NCBI RefSeq assembly: GCF_014650435.1 | Contig: NZ_BMUY01000001.1 | Location: 806,001-870,000 of the forward strand | Source: Streptomyces tendae | GTDB taxonomy: Bacteria; Actinomycetota; Actinomycetes; Streptomycetales; Streptomycetaceae | DNA length: 64,000 nt | Reading direction: 5' to 3' | The notes under the pieces: model-generated | Seen by the model: only the letters and a program-made list of their open reading frames with translations | Told to the model about the DNA's origin: nothing | Database searches by the model: none | Program-made: the position numbers and the translations under genes | In this document: positions 52,857-62,463 of the stretch, in pieces | Layout of the letters: every line of letters begins with the position of its first letter | Numbering within the stretch: position 1 is the first letter of the stretch

Positions 52857-53389
52857 GCCGCGACGTTGGCGCGGGTGGCGCAGCGGTCGGAGCAGTAGCG
52901 CCGGGAGCGGTTGGTGGAGGTGTCCAGGTAGGCGTTGCGGCAGGGGGTCGCCTCGCACAGGCCCAGCCGGTCCACCCCGTACTCGGTGAGGTGGAAGGCC
53001 AGGCCCATCGCCGCGATGGCCGCGAAACCGGCGGTCGCGTTGGAGGGGTGGTCCGCCAGGTGCATGTGCCACAGCGGGCTGCCGTCCTCCGCGCGGTGGT
53101 CGTGGCCGGAGATCTGCGGGCTCACCGGGAACTCCAGGAGCAGTGAGTTCAGCAGGTCCACGGCGAGGGTCTCGTCGCCGCCGTCGGCCGCCTCGAAGAC
53201 CGCGCGCAGCCGTCCCCGGACCGAGCGGAACCGGGTCACGTCGGCGTCGGACGCGCGCCGGGCCGCCGACTGGTTGGCACCGAAGAGGTCGCGGACGGCC
53301 TCCACCGAGGTCAGGGAGTCCTGCCCGCGCGACGGTTCCTCGGTGTTGACGAGACGTACGGCGTAATCCGAGTAATAGGCCAGTTCCAC
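52760..53389 (-). CDS. CGNR zinc-finger (ABATE) regulator
   Basis: The 209-residue protein has an ABATE-type N-terminal domain (about 1-150) and a C-terminal CGNR-like zinc finger: LCEATPCRNAYLD, then RRYCSDRCATRANVAAYRARK. The Cys-Gly-Asn-Arg signature is altered here (C-RNA), as in many members. These are probable stress-linked transcription regulators. It begins at GTG 53389 after AAGGACT. Its 3' end overlaps the end of sodX on the opposite strand by 97 bases, an unusually long convergent overlap. Confidence 0.82.
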   Translation of the reverse strand: MELAYYSDYAVRLVNTEEPSRGQDSLTSVEAVRDLFGANQSAARRASDADVTRFRSVRGRLRAVFEAADGGDETLAVDLLNSLLLEFPVSPQISGHDHRAEDGSPLWHMHLADHPSNATAGFAAIAAMGLAFHLTEYGVDRLGLCEATPCRNAYLDTSTNRSRRYCSDRCATRANVAAYRARKRLEADRSASTGLTADSAQRTTASGER

Positions 53390-53487
53390 TTGTAGTCCTT
53401 ACGGAGGGGCTCTATGGTCGTGCCTGCGGTCAGGTAACAGCTGATCGTGCTTCCAGGGTATTACGCGACGCAGCACGGAGGGGCTCG

Positions 53488-54288
53488 ATGACGAACGCGG
53501 ACACGACCACGACCACGACGACCGCCACCACGACCAACGCGGCGGGTGCCGACTGGCACGCCTGGCAGCAGAGCTGGGACCGGCAGCAGGAGTGGTACAT
53601 GCCGGACCGCGAGGAACGGTTCCGGATCATGCTGGACATGGTCGAGGCGCTGGTCGGCCCCGCGCCGCGGGTGCTCGACCTGGCCTGTGGCACCGGCACC
53701 ATCACGGCCCGGCTGCTCGACCGGTTCCCGGAGGCCGCGAGCACCGGGGTGGACCTCGACCCCGCGCTCCTCGCCATCGCCGAGGGCACCTTCGCGGGCG
53801 ACGAGCGGGTCTCCTTCGTCACCGCCGACCTCAAGGACCCCGACTGGCCCTCGAAGCTGCCGTACGACGCGTACGACGCCGTGCTGACCGCGACGGCCCT
53901 GCACTGGTTGCACGCCGAACCCCTCGCGGATCTCTACGGCCGGGTCGCGGAGCTGGTCCGCGACGGCGGTGTCTTCATGAACGCGGACCACATGATCGAC
54001 GACACGACGCCCCGGATCAACGCGGCCGAGCGCGCCCAGCGGCACGCGCGGATGGACGCCGCCAAGGGCGAGGGCGCCCTGGACTGGTCCGAGTGGTGGC
54101 AGCTCGCCGCCAAGGACCCGGTGCTGGCCGGGCCCACCGCCCGCCGCTTCGAGATCTACGGCGAGCACGCCGACGGCGAGATGCCCTCGGCGGCCTGGCA
54201 CGCGCGCGTGCTGCGCGAGAAGGGCTTCGGCGAGGCGCGGCCGGTGTGGTGCTCGCCGTCCGACACGCTGCTGCTGGCGGTCAAGTAG
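53488..54288 (+). CDS. SAM-dependent methyltransferase
   Basis: This 266-residue class I methyltransferase has motif I VLDLACGTGTITARLL (about 66-81), the acidic loop in GVDLDPALLA, and VLTATALHWLH as motif II/III. The substrate is unknown; the UbiE/trans-aconitate-type core is seen. The first 20 residues are Thr/Ala rich. Start ATG 53488 follows GGAGGGG. The last 19 bases of the gene lie in the first unit of a 31-bp tandem duplication that carries the stop codon and repeats past it. Confidence 0.88.
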   Translation: MTNADTTTTTTTATTTNAAGADWHAWQQSWDRQQEWYMPDREERFRIMLDMVEALVGPAPRVLDLACGTGTITARLLDRFPEAASTGVDLDPALLAIAEGTFAGDERVSFVTADLKDPDWPSKLPYDAYDAVLTATALHWLHAEPLADLYGRVAELVRDGGVFMNADHMIDDTTPRINAAERAQRHARMDAAKGEGALDWSEWWQLAAKDPVLAGPTARRFEIYGEHADGEMPSAAWHARVLREKGFGEARPVWCSPSDTLLLAVK

Positions 54289-54331
54289 GACCACACGCAC
54301 GCTGCTGGCGGTCAAGTCGGACCACGCGCGA
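54270..54331. repeat. 31-bp tandem duplication at the 3' end of the methyltransferase gene
   Basis: Units 54270-54300 and 54301-54331 are the same length and share the segment GCTGCTGGCGGTCAAGT followed by GGACCAC. They differ at a few positions; notably, the TAG stop of the gene is TCG in the second unit. It parallels the duplication at 10539-10602. Confidence 0.85.
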
Positions 54332-54362
54332 GGGGCGGTACGGAGATCCGTACCGCCCCTCG
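54329..54362. terminator. bidirectional hairpin between the methyltransferase and ABC genes
   Basis: CGAGGGGCGGTACGGA (54329-54344) pairs perfectly with TCCGTACCGCCCCTCG (54347-54362). It lies between converging genes. Confidence 0.85.
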
Positions 54363-54382
54363 GCGTGTGATCGTGCGGACGG

Positions 54383-55144
54383 TCAGAGGACCTTGGACAG
54401 GAACGCCTTCGTCCGGTCGTGCTGCGGGTCGGTCAGGACGTCGCGCGGGTTGCCCGACTCGACCACCACGCCGTCGTCCATGAAGACCAGGCTGTCGCCG
54501 ACCTCGCGGGCGAAGCCCATCTCGTGGGTGACGACGACCATCGTCATGCCGGACTCCGCGAGGTCGCGCATGACGTCGAGGACGTCGCCGACCAGCTCGG
54601 GGTCGAGCGCGGAGGTCGGCTCGTCGAACAGCATCAGCTTCGGGTCCATCGCCAGGGCGCGCGCGATGGCGACGCGCTGCTGCTGGCCGCCGGAGAGCTG
54701 CGAGGGGTAGTTGCCGGCCTTGTCGCCCAGGCCCACGCGCTCCAGCAGGGCCCGTGCGCGGTCCCGGGCCTGGGCCCGGCTCATGCCCTTGACCTGGACC
54801 GGCGCCTCCATGACGTTCTCCACGGCCGTCATGTGCGGGAACAGGTTGAAGCGCTGGAAGACCATGCCGATGTCCCGGCGCTTGAGGGCGACCTCGCTGT
54901 CCTTCAGCTCGTAGAGCTTGTCACCCTTCTGGCGGTAGCCGACCAGCTCGCCGTCGACGTACAGACGCCCGGCGTTGATCTTCTCGAGGTGGTTGATACA
55001 CCTGAGGAAGGTGGACTTGCCGGAGCCGGAGGGGCCGATGAGGCAGAACACCTCGCCCTGCTTCACCTCCAGGTCGATGCCCTTGAGGACCTCGACGGCA
55101 CCGAAGGACTTGTGGACGCCCTCGGCCTTGACCATGGCGGTCAT
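54383..55144 (-). CDS. glutamate/polar amino-acid ABC importer, ATPase subunit
   Basis: The 253-residue ATPase has Walker [10 protein letters not shown], the Q-loop VFQRFNLFP, the signature LSGGQQQR, Walker [14 protein letters not shown] and the H-loop VVVTHEMGF. These match GlnQ/GluA-type importers of polar amino acids. It powers the permease encoded upstream, whose stop it overlaps by ATGA. The operon order is binding protein, permease, ATPase. Start ATG 55144. Confidence 0.95.
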   Translation of the reverse strand: MTAMVKAEGVHKSFGAVEVLKGIDLEVKQGEVFCLIGPSGSGKSTFLRCINHLEKINAGRLYVDGELVGYRQKGDKLYELKDSEVALKRRDIGMVFQRFNLFPHMTAVENVMEAPVQVKGMSRAQARDRARALLERVGLGDKAGNYPSQLSGGQQQRVAIARALAMDPKLMLFDEPTSALDPELVGDVLDVMRDLAESGMTMVVVTHEMGFAREVGDSLVFMDDGVVVESGNPRDVLTDPQHDRTKAFLSKVL

Positions 55145-56091
55145 GCCGCACCTCCCGTCGTGCTGGAGCGGTTCGACAGGGAGAACAGGTTCGCCCTGAT
55201 CTTCTGCATCGGGGTGGGCGGCAGACTGCGGCTGGAGCCGCGGGCGTAGTAGCGCTCCAGGTAGTACTGGCCGACGCTGAAGACCGAGGTCAGCAACAGG
55301 TACCAGGCCGCCGCGAGGAACAGCATCTCGGCCGGTGCGCCCGAGGTCTGGCCGATGTCCTGGGCGACTCTGAACAACTCGGCGTACTGGACGACCGACA
55401 CCAGCGAGGTCGTCTTCAGCATGTTGATGACCTCGTTGCCCGTCGGCGGCACGATCACGCGCATCGCCTGCGGGACCACGATCCGGCGCAGCGTCTTGGC
55501 GTGGCTCATGCCCAGCGCGTGCGCCGCCTCCGTCTGGCCCTCGTCGACCGCGAGCAGACCGGCGCGGCAGATCTCCGCCATGTACGCCGCCTCGTTGAGG
55601 CCGAGCCCCAGCAGCGCCGTCAGGAACGGCGTCATGAAGTCCGACCACTCGTCGCGGTAGAACGGCCCGAGGTTGATGTACTCGAAGACCAGGCCGAGGT
55701 TGAACCAGACGACCAGCTGCACCAGGACCGGCGTGCCGCGGAAGAACCAGATGTAGAACCACGCGATGGACGAGGTCACCGGGTTCTTCGACAGCCGCAT
55801 CACGGCGAGCAGGATGCCGCCGACGATGCCGATCAGCATGGCGAGCACGGTGATCAGCAGCGTCTTGCCCATGCCGGTCAGGACACGGTCGTCGAAGAAG
55901 TAGTCCGGGATCGCACCCCAGTTGATCTTGCCCTGGGAGAACGCGTAGACGACCGCGGCCAGCAGCGCGATCGCGACGACCGCGGAGACGTACCGCCCGT
56001 AGTGCCGGACCGGGATGGCCTTGATGGCCTCCGGCGGGGTCGGCGGGGTATCCGCCGGGCCGCCCGCCGTCTTGTCGATGTCAACAGTCAC
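55141..56091 (-). CDS. polar amino-acid ABC permease
   Basis: The 316-residue permease has a ~28-residue N-terminal tail, a first helix, and the HisM/GlnP-type core (about 65-270). The EAA loop reads [30 protein letters not shown]. It would form a homodimeric channel, since only one permease is encoded. The GTG start 56091 is 30 bases past the binding protein stop. It overlaps the ATPase gene by ATGA. Confidence 0.93.
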   Translation of the reverse strand: MTVDIDKTAGGPADTPPTPPEAIKAIPVRHYGRYVSAVVAIALLAAVVYAFSQGKINWGAIPDYFFDDRVLTGMGKTLLITVLAMLIGIVGGILLAVMRLSKNPVTSSIAWFYIWFFRGTPVLVQLVVWFNLGLVFEYINLGPFYRDEWSDFMTPFLTALLGLGLNEAAYMAEICRAGLLAVDEGQTEAAHALGMSHAKTLRRIVVPQAMRVIVPPTGNEVINMLKTTSLVSVVQYAELFRVAQDIGQTSGAPAEMLFLAAAWYLLLTSVFSVGQYYLERYYARGSSRSLPPTPMQKIRANLFSLSNRSSTTGGAA

Positions 56092-56121
56092 GGATGTTGC
56101 CTTTCAGCGCCCGCCGCGCGG

Positions 56122-57084
56122 TCACTTGCCGCCGTTGACGGCGGCCTCGGTGACGGCGCCTTCCGCCACACCCCACTTGTCCATGATTTTCTTGTACTCG
56201 CCGTTCGCGATCACCGCGTCCAGCGCCGCCTTCAGGGCGTCACGCAGCTGCGTGTTGTCCTTGGCGACCGCGATGCCGTACGGCGCGGCCTCGACCTGCT
56301 CGCCGACGAGTTCGAAGTCCTTGCCGCCGCCGGAGGTCTTCACCGCGTACGCCGCCACCGGGAAGTCGGAGGAACCGGCGTCCGCGCCGCCCGCGCGCAG
56401 TCGGGTCTGGGCCTGCTGGTCGTTGTCGAAGGCCTCCATGGAGATCTTCTTGCCCGCCGGGCACTTCTCGTTCTCGGCCTTGGCGAGGTCCTCGGAGACC
56501 GTGCCGCGCTGGAGCACGAGCTTCTTGCCGCACAGGTCGGACCAGGTCTTGATGCCCTGGTCGTCGCCCTTCTTGGTGTAGATCGAGACACCGGCGGTGA
56601 AGTAGTCGACGAAGTCGACGCCCTGGCCGACCTTCTTGCCGGTGTCGGCGTCTATGCCCTCCTGGCGGTCCTTGGTGTCGGTCATCGCGGACATGGCGAT
56701 GTCGTACCGCTTGGAGCGCAGGCCGGTGATCAGGGTGTCGAAGGTGCCGTTCTCGAACTCGAACTTCACGCCGAGCTGCTTGCCCAGGGCGTCCGCGAGG
56801 TCCGGGTCGATACCGACGGTCTTGCCGGAGTCGTCCTTGAATTCGACGGGCGCGTACGCGATGTCCGAGCCGACCTTGATGGTGCCCTTGTCGCGGATCG
56901 ACTGCGGCAGCTTGTCCGCGAGCGGAGCACCGCCGGCGGACTGGTTGTCGCTGCTGCCGGAGTCGCCGTTCTCGGTCTGGTCGCCGCATCCGGTGAGCAG
57001 CAGGGCGCCGGCGACCGCGATCGCACCGACCGCTGCTAGCCGGGAGTGCGCGGCGGTCGTACGACGGGTGGAGCGTGCGGTCAT
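56122..57084 (-). CDS. glutamate-type extracellular solute-binding lipoprotein
   Basis: The 320-residue protein has a lipoprotein signal with Cys33 in LLLTGC and a twin Arg pair in its n-region (RR at 7-8). Two bilobal halves are typical of polar amino-acid binders (GIDPDLADALGKQLGVKFEF, SDFPVAAYAVKTSGG). A GSSDNQSAGG linker follows the lipidated Cys. It captures the amino acid for the downstream permease and ATPase. Start ATG 57084. Substrate (glutamate, glutamine or aspartate) is inferred from resemblance. Confidence 0.93.
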   Translation of the reverse strand: MTARSTRRTTAAHSRLAAVGAIAVAGALLLTGCGDQTENGDSGSSDNQSAGGAPLADKLPQSIRDKGTIKVGSDIAYAPVEFKDDSGKTVGIDPDLADALGKQLGVKFEFENGTFDTLITGLRSKRYDIAMSAMTDTKDRQEGIDADTGKKVGQGVDFVDYFTAGVSIYTKKGDDQGIKTWSDLCGKKLVLQRGTVSEDLAKAENEKCPAGKKISMEAFDNDQQAQTRLRAGGADAGSSDFPVAAYAVKTSGGGKDFELVGEQVEAAPYGIAVAKDNTQLRDALKAALDAVIANGEYKKIMDKWGVAEGAVTEAAVNGGK

Positions 57085-57724
57085 GGTGGGTTCCTCCGGC
57101 GGATGAGGGAGTTGCCGATGGGGACGGTGGGTTCCGGTGGGACGAGGCCCCGGTCGGGGGACCGGCCGGTGCCGTGGGTCGACGAGAGCACACACCTTCG
57201 AGTGCCGCGACCTCGTGTGATTACGGCATCTTGCCATTCGGACTCGGCCGTTCAGGGGGCCCGTCATGTCAAAATCGGATAACGGGTCACCCCCCGAACC
57301 GCACCAGGTCGGTACATCACGACCGAACCTTTGCGGGAATCTGCCCTTCCGGCCGGAAGATCTGCGGAATTTCTCCTTATCCCGCCATGGATCGCGGGTC
57401 TACGGGGCTGCTGAAGGCTTCGATCCCGGGTCTGTCAAGAGGTCCCGGGAGGTTGTCCAAAACCCCGGCTATGAGCCATGTCACCGACATGCGGCGTTCG
57501 GGGTCCGGCATGTGAGCTTGCGCTTATCGGACTCGTCGCGGGAGGCGTCCGTCGGGTAAGAAGGTTCTTTACACCCCTCATCAGGGGCTCAGGGCGCGTG
57601 TGCGGCGCGCCCGTCGCGCAGGGTCCACGTGGCCCAGACAGTCATCTCCCTGTGCGGTGCCCGCCCATTCCTCACCAGGAGTGGACAAACCCTCAAACCA
57701 TGAACTCTTAAGGGGTAAGACAAA
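57085..57724. other. 640-base intergenic region between the ABC importer and malic enzyme
   Basis: This long divergent region holds promoters for both sides. GC falls in the middle (57200-57480). A TTGACA box occurs on the minus strand near 57270. I see no terminator, tRNA or convincing small gene; several open frames lack coding features. The last 25 bases, with AAGGGG before GTG 57725, belong to the malic enzyme leader. Confidence 0.5.
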
Positions 57725-58954
<1,230 letters not shown>

Positions 58955-58966
58955 CGGTGTGACGCC

Positions 58967-59022
58967 CTGGAGTGTGACACCTGCGGTGTGATCTCTGCGG
59001 TGTGATCCCTGCGGTGTGGTGA
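58967..59022 (+). repeat. 14-bp tandem repeat after the malic enzyme gene, four units
   Basis: Four consecutive 14-bp units follow the stop: CTGGAGTGTGACAC, CTGCGGTGTGATCT, CTGCGGTGTGATCC, CTGCGGTGTGGTGA. The middle two differ only at the last base. It ends near a GC-rich variable stretch that runs to the next gene. Confidence 0.85.
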
Positions 59023-59133
59023 GCGGCCTCGTCCTTGGTGGGCGGGGCCGCTTGTTTTTGGTGCGGGTACGGGTGCCGGTGCCGGTGCGGGTGCGCTGGT
59101 GCTGGGGTGGGGGCGCTGGCCGGCGCTGGCGGG

Positions 59134-59180
59134 TGCCGCTGCGCCCACCCGCGCCGCCCCAGCGGCACGACTGCCCGCAG
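59134..59180. repeat. dispersed palindromic (REP-like) element, copy B
   Basis: The 47 bases nearly duplicate those at 3071-3118. Arms TGCCGCTG and CAGCGGCA could form a hairpin around a C-rich loop. It is followed by a G-run and two more CGACTGT(T/C)CGCAG motifs. The rest of 59023-59338 is GC-rich with poly-G tracts and holds no gene. Confidence 0.65.
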
Positions 59181-59338
59181 CGGGGGGGGGGGAGGGGTGC
59201 ACGCGCGACTGTTCGCAGCGGGGGTGGGGGGAAGGGGCATGCGCGACTGTCCGCAGTTGGGGAAGGGGCTGGCAAGAGGGGGTGTGTCACATGGGGTTGT
59301 GGTTTCGGTTGGGCGGTGGGGAACCTATCGTCGAGGCC

Positions 59339-60304
59339 ATGTTCGCTGTCTACGCCGCCCGAATCGACCGCGACCAGCCGTTGGCCGGCCTGGAGTTGGG
59401 AGAGCTCCCGGCTCCCGAGGCCCGGCCCGGCTGGAGTGTCGTCGATGTCAGGGCCGCCTCCCTCAACCACCACGACCTGTGGTCCCTGCGCGGCGTCGGC
59501 CTCCCCGAGGACCGGCTGCCGATGATCCTCGGCTGCGACGCCGCCGGGATCGATGCCGACGGCAACGAGGTCGTCCTGCACTCCGTGATCGGCCAGACCG
59601 GCCACGGCGTCGGCCCCAAGGAGCCCCGCTCCATCCTCACCGAGCGCTACCCGGGGACCTTCGCCGAGCAGGTCGCCGTGCCGACCTGGAACATCCTGCC
59701 CAAGCCCAGGGAGCTCTCCTTCGAGGAGGCCGCCTGCCTGCCGACCGCCTGGCTGACGGCGTACCGGATGCTGTTCACCAACGCCGGGGTGCGTCCCGGT
59801 GACTCGGTGCTGGTGCAGGGCGCCGGTGGTGGGGTCGCCACGGCGGCGATCGTGCTCGGCAAGGCGGCGGGGCTGCGGGTCTTCGCGACCAGCCGGGACG
59901 AGGCCAAGCGCAAGCGGGCCCTGGAGCTGGGCGCGGTGGAGGCCGTCGAGACCGGTGCGCGGCTGCCGCAGCGGGTGGACGCCGTGATCGAGACCGTGGG
60001 CGCCGCCACCTGGTCGCACTCCATCAAGTCGCTGCGGCCCGGCGGCACGCTGGTCATTTCCGGTGCCACCAGCGGTGACCGGCCCTCCCACGCCGAACTC
60101 ACCCGAATCTTCTTCCTGGAGCTCAAGGTCGTCGGCTCCACGATGGGCTCCAAGGACGAGCTGGAGGACCTGCTGTCCTTCTGCGCCGCCACCGGTGTGC
60201 GACCCGTCATCGACGAGGTGCTCCCGATGGACCGGGCACGCGAGGGGTTCGAGCGGATGGCCTCCGGGGGGCAGTTCGGCAAGATCGTGCTCAGCAACTC
60301 CTGA
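59339..60304 (+). CDS. MDR-family zinc-type alcohol dehydrogenase/quinone oxidoreductase-like protein
   Basis: This 321-residue medium-chain dehydrogenase has an N-terminal GroES-like domain (SLNHHDLWSLRGVGLPEDRLPMILGCDAAG), and a Rossmann motif VQGAGGGVATAAIVLGKAAG. Zinc-ligand cysteines of classical alcohol dehydrogenases are mostly absent, so it may be a zinc-independent quinone-oxidoreductase or crotonyl-CoA reductase-like member. Start ATG 59339 gives the family N-terminus; the open frame upstream is repeat-derived. It has no obvious operon partner. Confidence 0.88.
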   Translation: MFAVYAARIDRDQPLAGLELGELPAPEARPGWSVVDVRAASLNHHDLWSLRGVGLPEDRLPMILGCDAAGIDADGNEVVLHSVIGQTGHGVGPKEPRSILTERYPGTFAEQVAVPTWNILPKPRELSFEEAACLPTAWLTAYRMLFTNAGVRPGDSVLVQGAGGGVATAAIVLGKAAGLRVFATSRDEAKRKRALELGAVEAVETGARLPQRVDAVIETVGAATWSHSIKSLRPGGTLVISGATSGDRPSHAELTRIFFLELKVVGSTMGSKDELEDLLSFCAATGVRPVIDEVLPMDRAREGFERMASGGQFGKIVLSNS

Positions 60305-60405
60305 CGCGTCCTCCACATACGGCGGGTCCGGTTCCCCGGGCCCGCCGTTCGCGTTGCCGTTCGTGCCGTTCGCGTGTGCCGGCCGTCCGCCAGCTTTCGT
60401 CTGCA

Positions 60406-60450
60406 TGTCAACTAGGGTTGACATGCGGGCCAATGTCAACCTAGGTTGAC
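60406..60450 (+). promoter_or_regulatory. twin palindromic operators at the HTH/Clp-N operon promoter
   Basis: TGTCAACTAGGGTTGACA (60406-60423, one mismatch) and GTCAACCTAGGTTGAC (60435-60450, perfect) are the same 16-18-bp palindrome placed 29 bases apart. The end of the first is also a -35 TTGACA (60418-60423); the second overlaps the -10. Transcription would begin near the ATG at 60454. Confidence 0.8.
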
Positions 60451-60453
60451 TGT

Positions 60454-60663
60454 ATGAGTGAAGCAACGGATCTCGCCACGCGTGCGGGTGACCGTGATCC
60501 CCGGATCGGGCTGCGAGCCGTCACCGCCCTGCGGAAGCTGGTGGAGCAGCTGGAAGCCGTACAGGTGCGCAGCGCCCGCGGGCAGGGATGGTCCTGGCAG
60601 GAGATCGCCACGGAACTCGGAGTCAGCAGGCAGGCCGTGCACAAGAAGTACGGGAGGCATTGA
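60454..60663 (+). CDS. small HTH DNA-binding protein
   Basis: The 69-residue protein has one C-terminal helix-turn-helix: GWSWQEIATELGVSRQAVHKKYGRH. The N-terminal ~35 residues form a helix (IGLRAVTALRKLVEQLEAVQV), probably for dimerisation. No Shine-Dalgarno is present and the promoter geometry suggests a leaderless mRNA. Two matching palindromes cover the promoter, so autoregulation by this protein is likely. Its stop overlaps the Clp-N gene start (TGATG). Function inferred from the HTH only. Confidence 0.85.
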   Translation: MSEATDLATRAGDRDPRIGLRAVTALRKLVEQLEAVQVRSARGQGWSWQEIATELGVSRQAVHKKYGRH

Positions 60664-61229
60664 TGTTCGAGCGATTCACGAAGGACGCCCGCGCGGTCGT
60701 GCAGGGAGCCGTCGGACATGCCGAGGAGGCGCGGGCAGAGACCGTCGAGCCGGAGCACCTGCTGCTCGCCCTGCTGGACCGGGAGGGCAGTCGCGCCTCC
60801 TTCGCGCTGGCGGCCCTCGGCCTCGGCGAGCGCCGGGACGCGGTACGCCGGGAACTGGGGGACGCACGGCGCCGTGCGGGTCTGTCGCAGTCCGAGACGG
60901 AGGCCCTCGCCGGACTGGGAATCGACGTCACGGAAATCGTCGCCAAGGTGGAGGAGGCCCACGGCGTGGGGGCGATGTCCGCCGACGACCGCAAGCGCGG
61001 GCGCCGGTGGTCAGGACACCGGAGTTTCAGCCGAGGCGCCAAGGAGGTTTTGGAGAAGGCGCTGCGGGTCGCTGTCGCCCGCCGTGACCGGCGCATCGGG
61101 GACGAGCATCTCCTGCTCGCCCTGGCCCTGCGCCCCGGAGTGCCCTCCGAGGTGCTCGCCGACCACGGGGTGACCCATGCGTCGCTGTCCAGGGTGCTGG
61201 GCGAGGGGGCCGGGGAAGCCTGCGCCTGA
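60663..61229 (+). CDS. orphan Clp N-domain protein (no AAA+ module)
   Basis: This 188-residue protein is built from Clp repeat (ClpC/ClpA N-domain) sequence: MFERFTKDARAVVQGAVGHAEEARAETVEPEHLLLALL in the first repeat and FSRGAKEVLEKALRVAVARRDRRIGDEHLLLALAL in the second. The AAA+ ATPase modules and ClpP loop are absent, so it cannot unfold proteins itself. It may serve as an adaptor, decoy or substrate sensor for ClpC. It is coupled to the HTH gene (overlap TGATG), and both are likely controlled by the palindromes upstream. Confidence 0.9.
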   Translation: MFERFTKDARAVVQGAVGHAEEARAETVEPEHLLLALLDREGSRASFALAALGLGERRDAVRRELGDARRRAGLSQSETEALAGLGIDVTEIVAKVEEAHGVGAMSADDRKRGRRWSGHRSFSRGAKEVLEKALRVAVARRDRRIGDEHLLLALALRPGVPSEVLADHGVTHASLSRVLGEGAGEACA

Positions 61230-61379
61230 CCGGCGGCACCGGCAGTTCACCGGCGCGCGGCGCACCCGAGGGACGTGCGGCGGCACCTGAGGGCACGGGC
61301 GGCGCACCCGAGGGGATGGGGTGGCGCCCCCATGGCGAGCGGCGCCCCCTGGGAGTGGGGGCGTCGCGCCGCGCCGCGC

Positions 61380-62462
61380 TCAGGCCTTCGGTGTGCGCAG
61401 GATCGCCCCGATGTGCGCGGCCGCCTCCGACAGTCGACTGCGGGTGTCGCGCAACTGGTCGGCCGTCACGCCGTGATCCCGGGCCGCGTCACGAATGTCG
61501 TCCCGGAAGCGGTCGAGCAGCCGGTCCAGGTCGCGGGCCGGATCGCCGGTCGACTCCGCGGCGTCCTCGTGGGCCCAGCCCGGCGCGTATCCGGCGGGGA
61601 AGTCCTCGGGCGTGACGGAGTACTCGGCGCCCGGGGAACGCTCCGTGCGCGAGGCGTTGCTCCCGGCGTCGGAGCGGCCGAAGCCCCAGTCCTTTCCGAA
61701 CTCCTTCCCGAAGTCCTTGCCGAAGTCGCCCACCTCCTTGGCCAGTTCGCTCAGCCCCTCGCGCAGCCCCGTCGGCCAGTCGCCCCGCGAGAAGTGGTCC
61801 TGCACCTGTTCCTGCACACGCTGTGCGATGCGCTGGACCTCCTCCTGCGCCTGGGCCCGGGCCCGCTCCTGGGCCTCCTTGGCCTGGCGGCGGGCCCGCT
61901 GGGCCTCGTCGCGGGCCCGGCGGCTCTCGTCCTTGGCGCGGCGAGCCTGCTCCTTCCACTCCTGCTTGACCCGCCGCATCTCCTCCTTGGCGGCCCGCCA
62001 AGCCTCCTTCTCGTCGGTGCCCCCGGCACCGCCGGCCGAGCCGCTCTCCTCGTCGTGCGCCCCGGAGGTGCCCCGACGGGCCGCGCTGGCCGCGGCCCGC
62101 ATCTCGCGCCGCAGATCACCGGCCGCGCCCCGCACGTCGGCCCGGATCTCGGCGGCCAGCTCGGCGACCGACTCGCGGATCTCCAGCTCCAGGTCGGCCA
62201 GCTCACCGCTGCGGTCGGCCAGCTCGGCCCGCCCGGCGTCCGTGATGGCGTACACCTTGCGGCCGCCCTCGGTGGTGTGGGTGACCAGGCCCTCCGTCTC
62301 CAGCTTGGCCAGGCGCGGATACACCGTGCCCGCGGACGGGGCGTACAGGCCCTGGAACCGTTCTTCGAGAAGCCGGATCACCTCGTAGCCGTGGCGCGGG
62401 GCCTCGTCCAGGAGCTTGAGGAGGTAGAGGCGGAGGCGGCCGTGGGCGAAGACGGGGGGCAT
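61380..62462 (-). CDS. PadR-family regulator with long coiled-coil C-terminus
   Basis: The 360-residue protein has an N-terminal PadR winged helix (about 7-80, LRLYLLKLLDEAPRHGYEVIRLLEERFQGLY, then GTVYPRLAKLETEGLV). The C-terminal 280 residues are unusual: an Ala/Arg/Glu coiled coil of about 140 residues, a Gly/Lys/Phe/Asp segment with repeated FGK(D/E), and a final Asp/Arg-rich helix. Standard PadR proteins are 100-180 residues. It starts one base after the DUF4097 gene ends, so the two are co-transcribed. The palindrome CACGATATATCGTG upstream of that operon is a probable PadR target. Confidence 0.9.
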   Translation of the reverse strand: MPPVFAHGRLRLYLLKLLDEAPRHGYEVIRLLEERFQGLYAPSAGTVYPRLAKLETEGLVTHTTEGGRKVYAITDAGRAELADRSGELADLELEIRESVAELAAEIRADVRGAAGDLRREMRAAASAARRGTSGAHDEESGSAGGAGGTDEKEAWRAAKEEMRRVKQEWKEQARRAKDESRRARDEAQRARRQAKEAQERARAQAQEEVQRIAQRVQEQVQDHFSRGDWPTGLREGLSELAKEVGDFGKDFGKEFGKDWGFGRSDAGSNASRTERSPGAEYSVTPEDFPAGYAPGWAHEDAAESTGDPARDLDRLLDRFRDDIRDAARDHGVTADQLRDTRSRLSEAAAHIGAILRTPKA

Positions 62463-62463
62463 G

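Noticed and set aside
59035..59802. Plus-strand open frames over the repeat region before the MDR dehydrogenase
   Set aside because: They are driven by poly-G and repeat sequence in an unconserved frame; the enzyme starts at 59339.
61230..61379. Repeated GCGCACCCGAGGG-like motifs in the gap between the Clp-N and PadR genes, considered as an array
   Set aside because: The units are irregular, short and unevenly spaced, with no unique spacers, so this is simple GC-rich repetition and not a CRISPR or site array.
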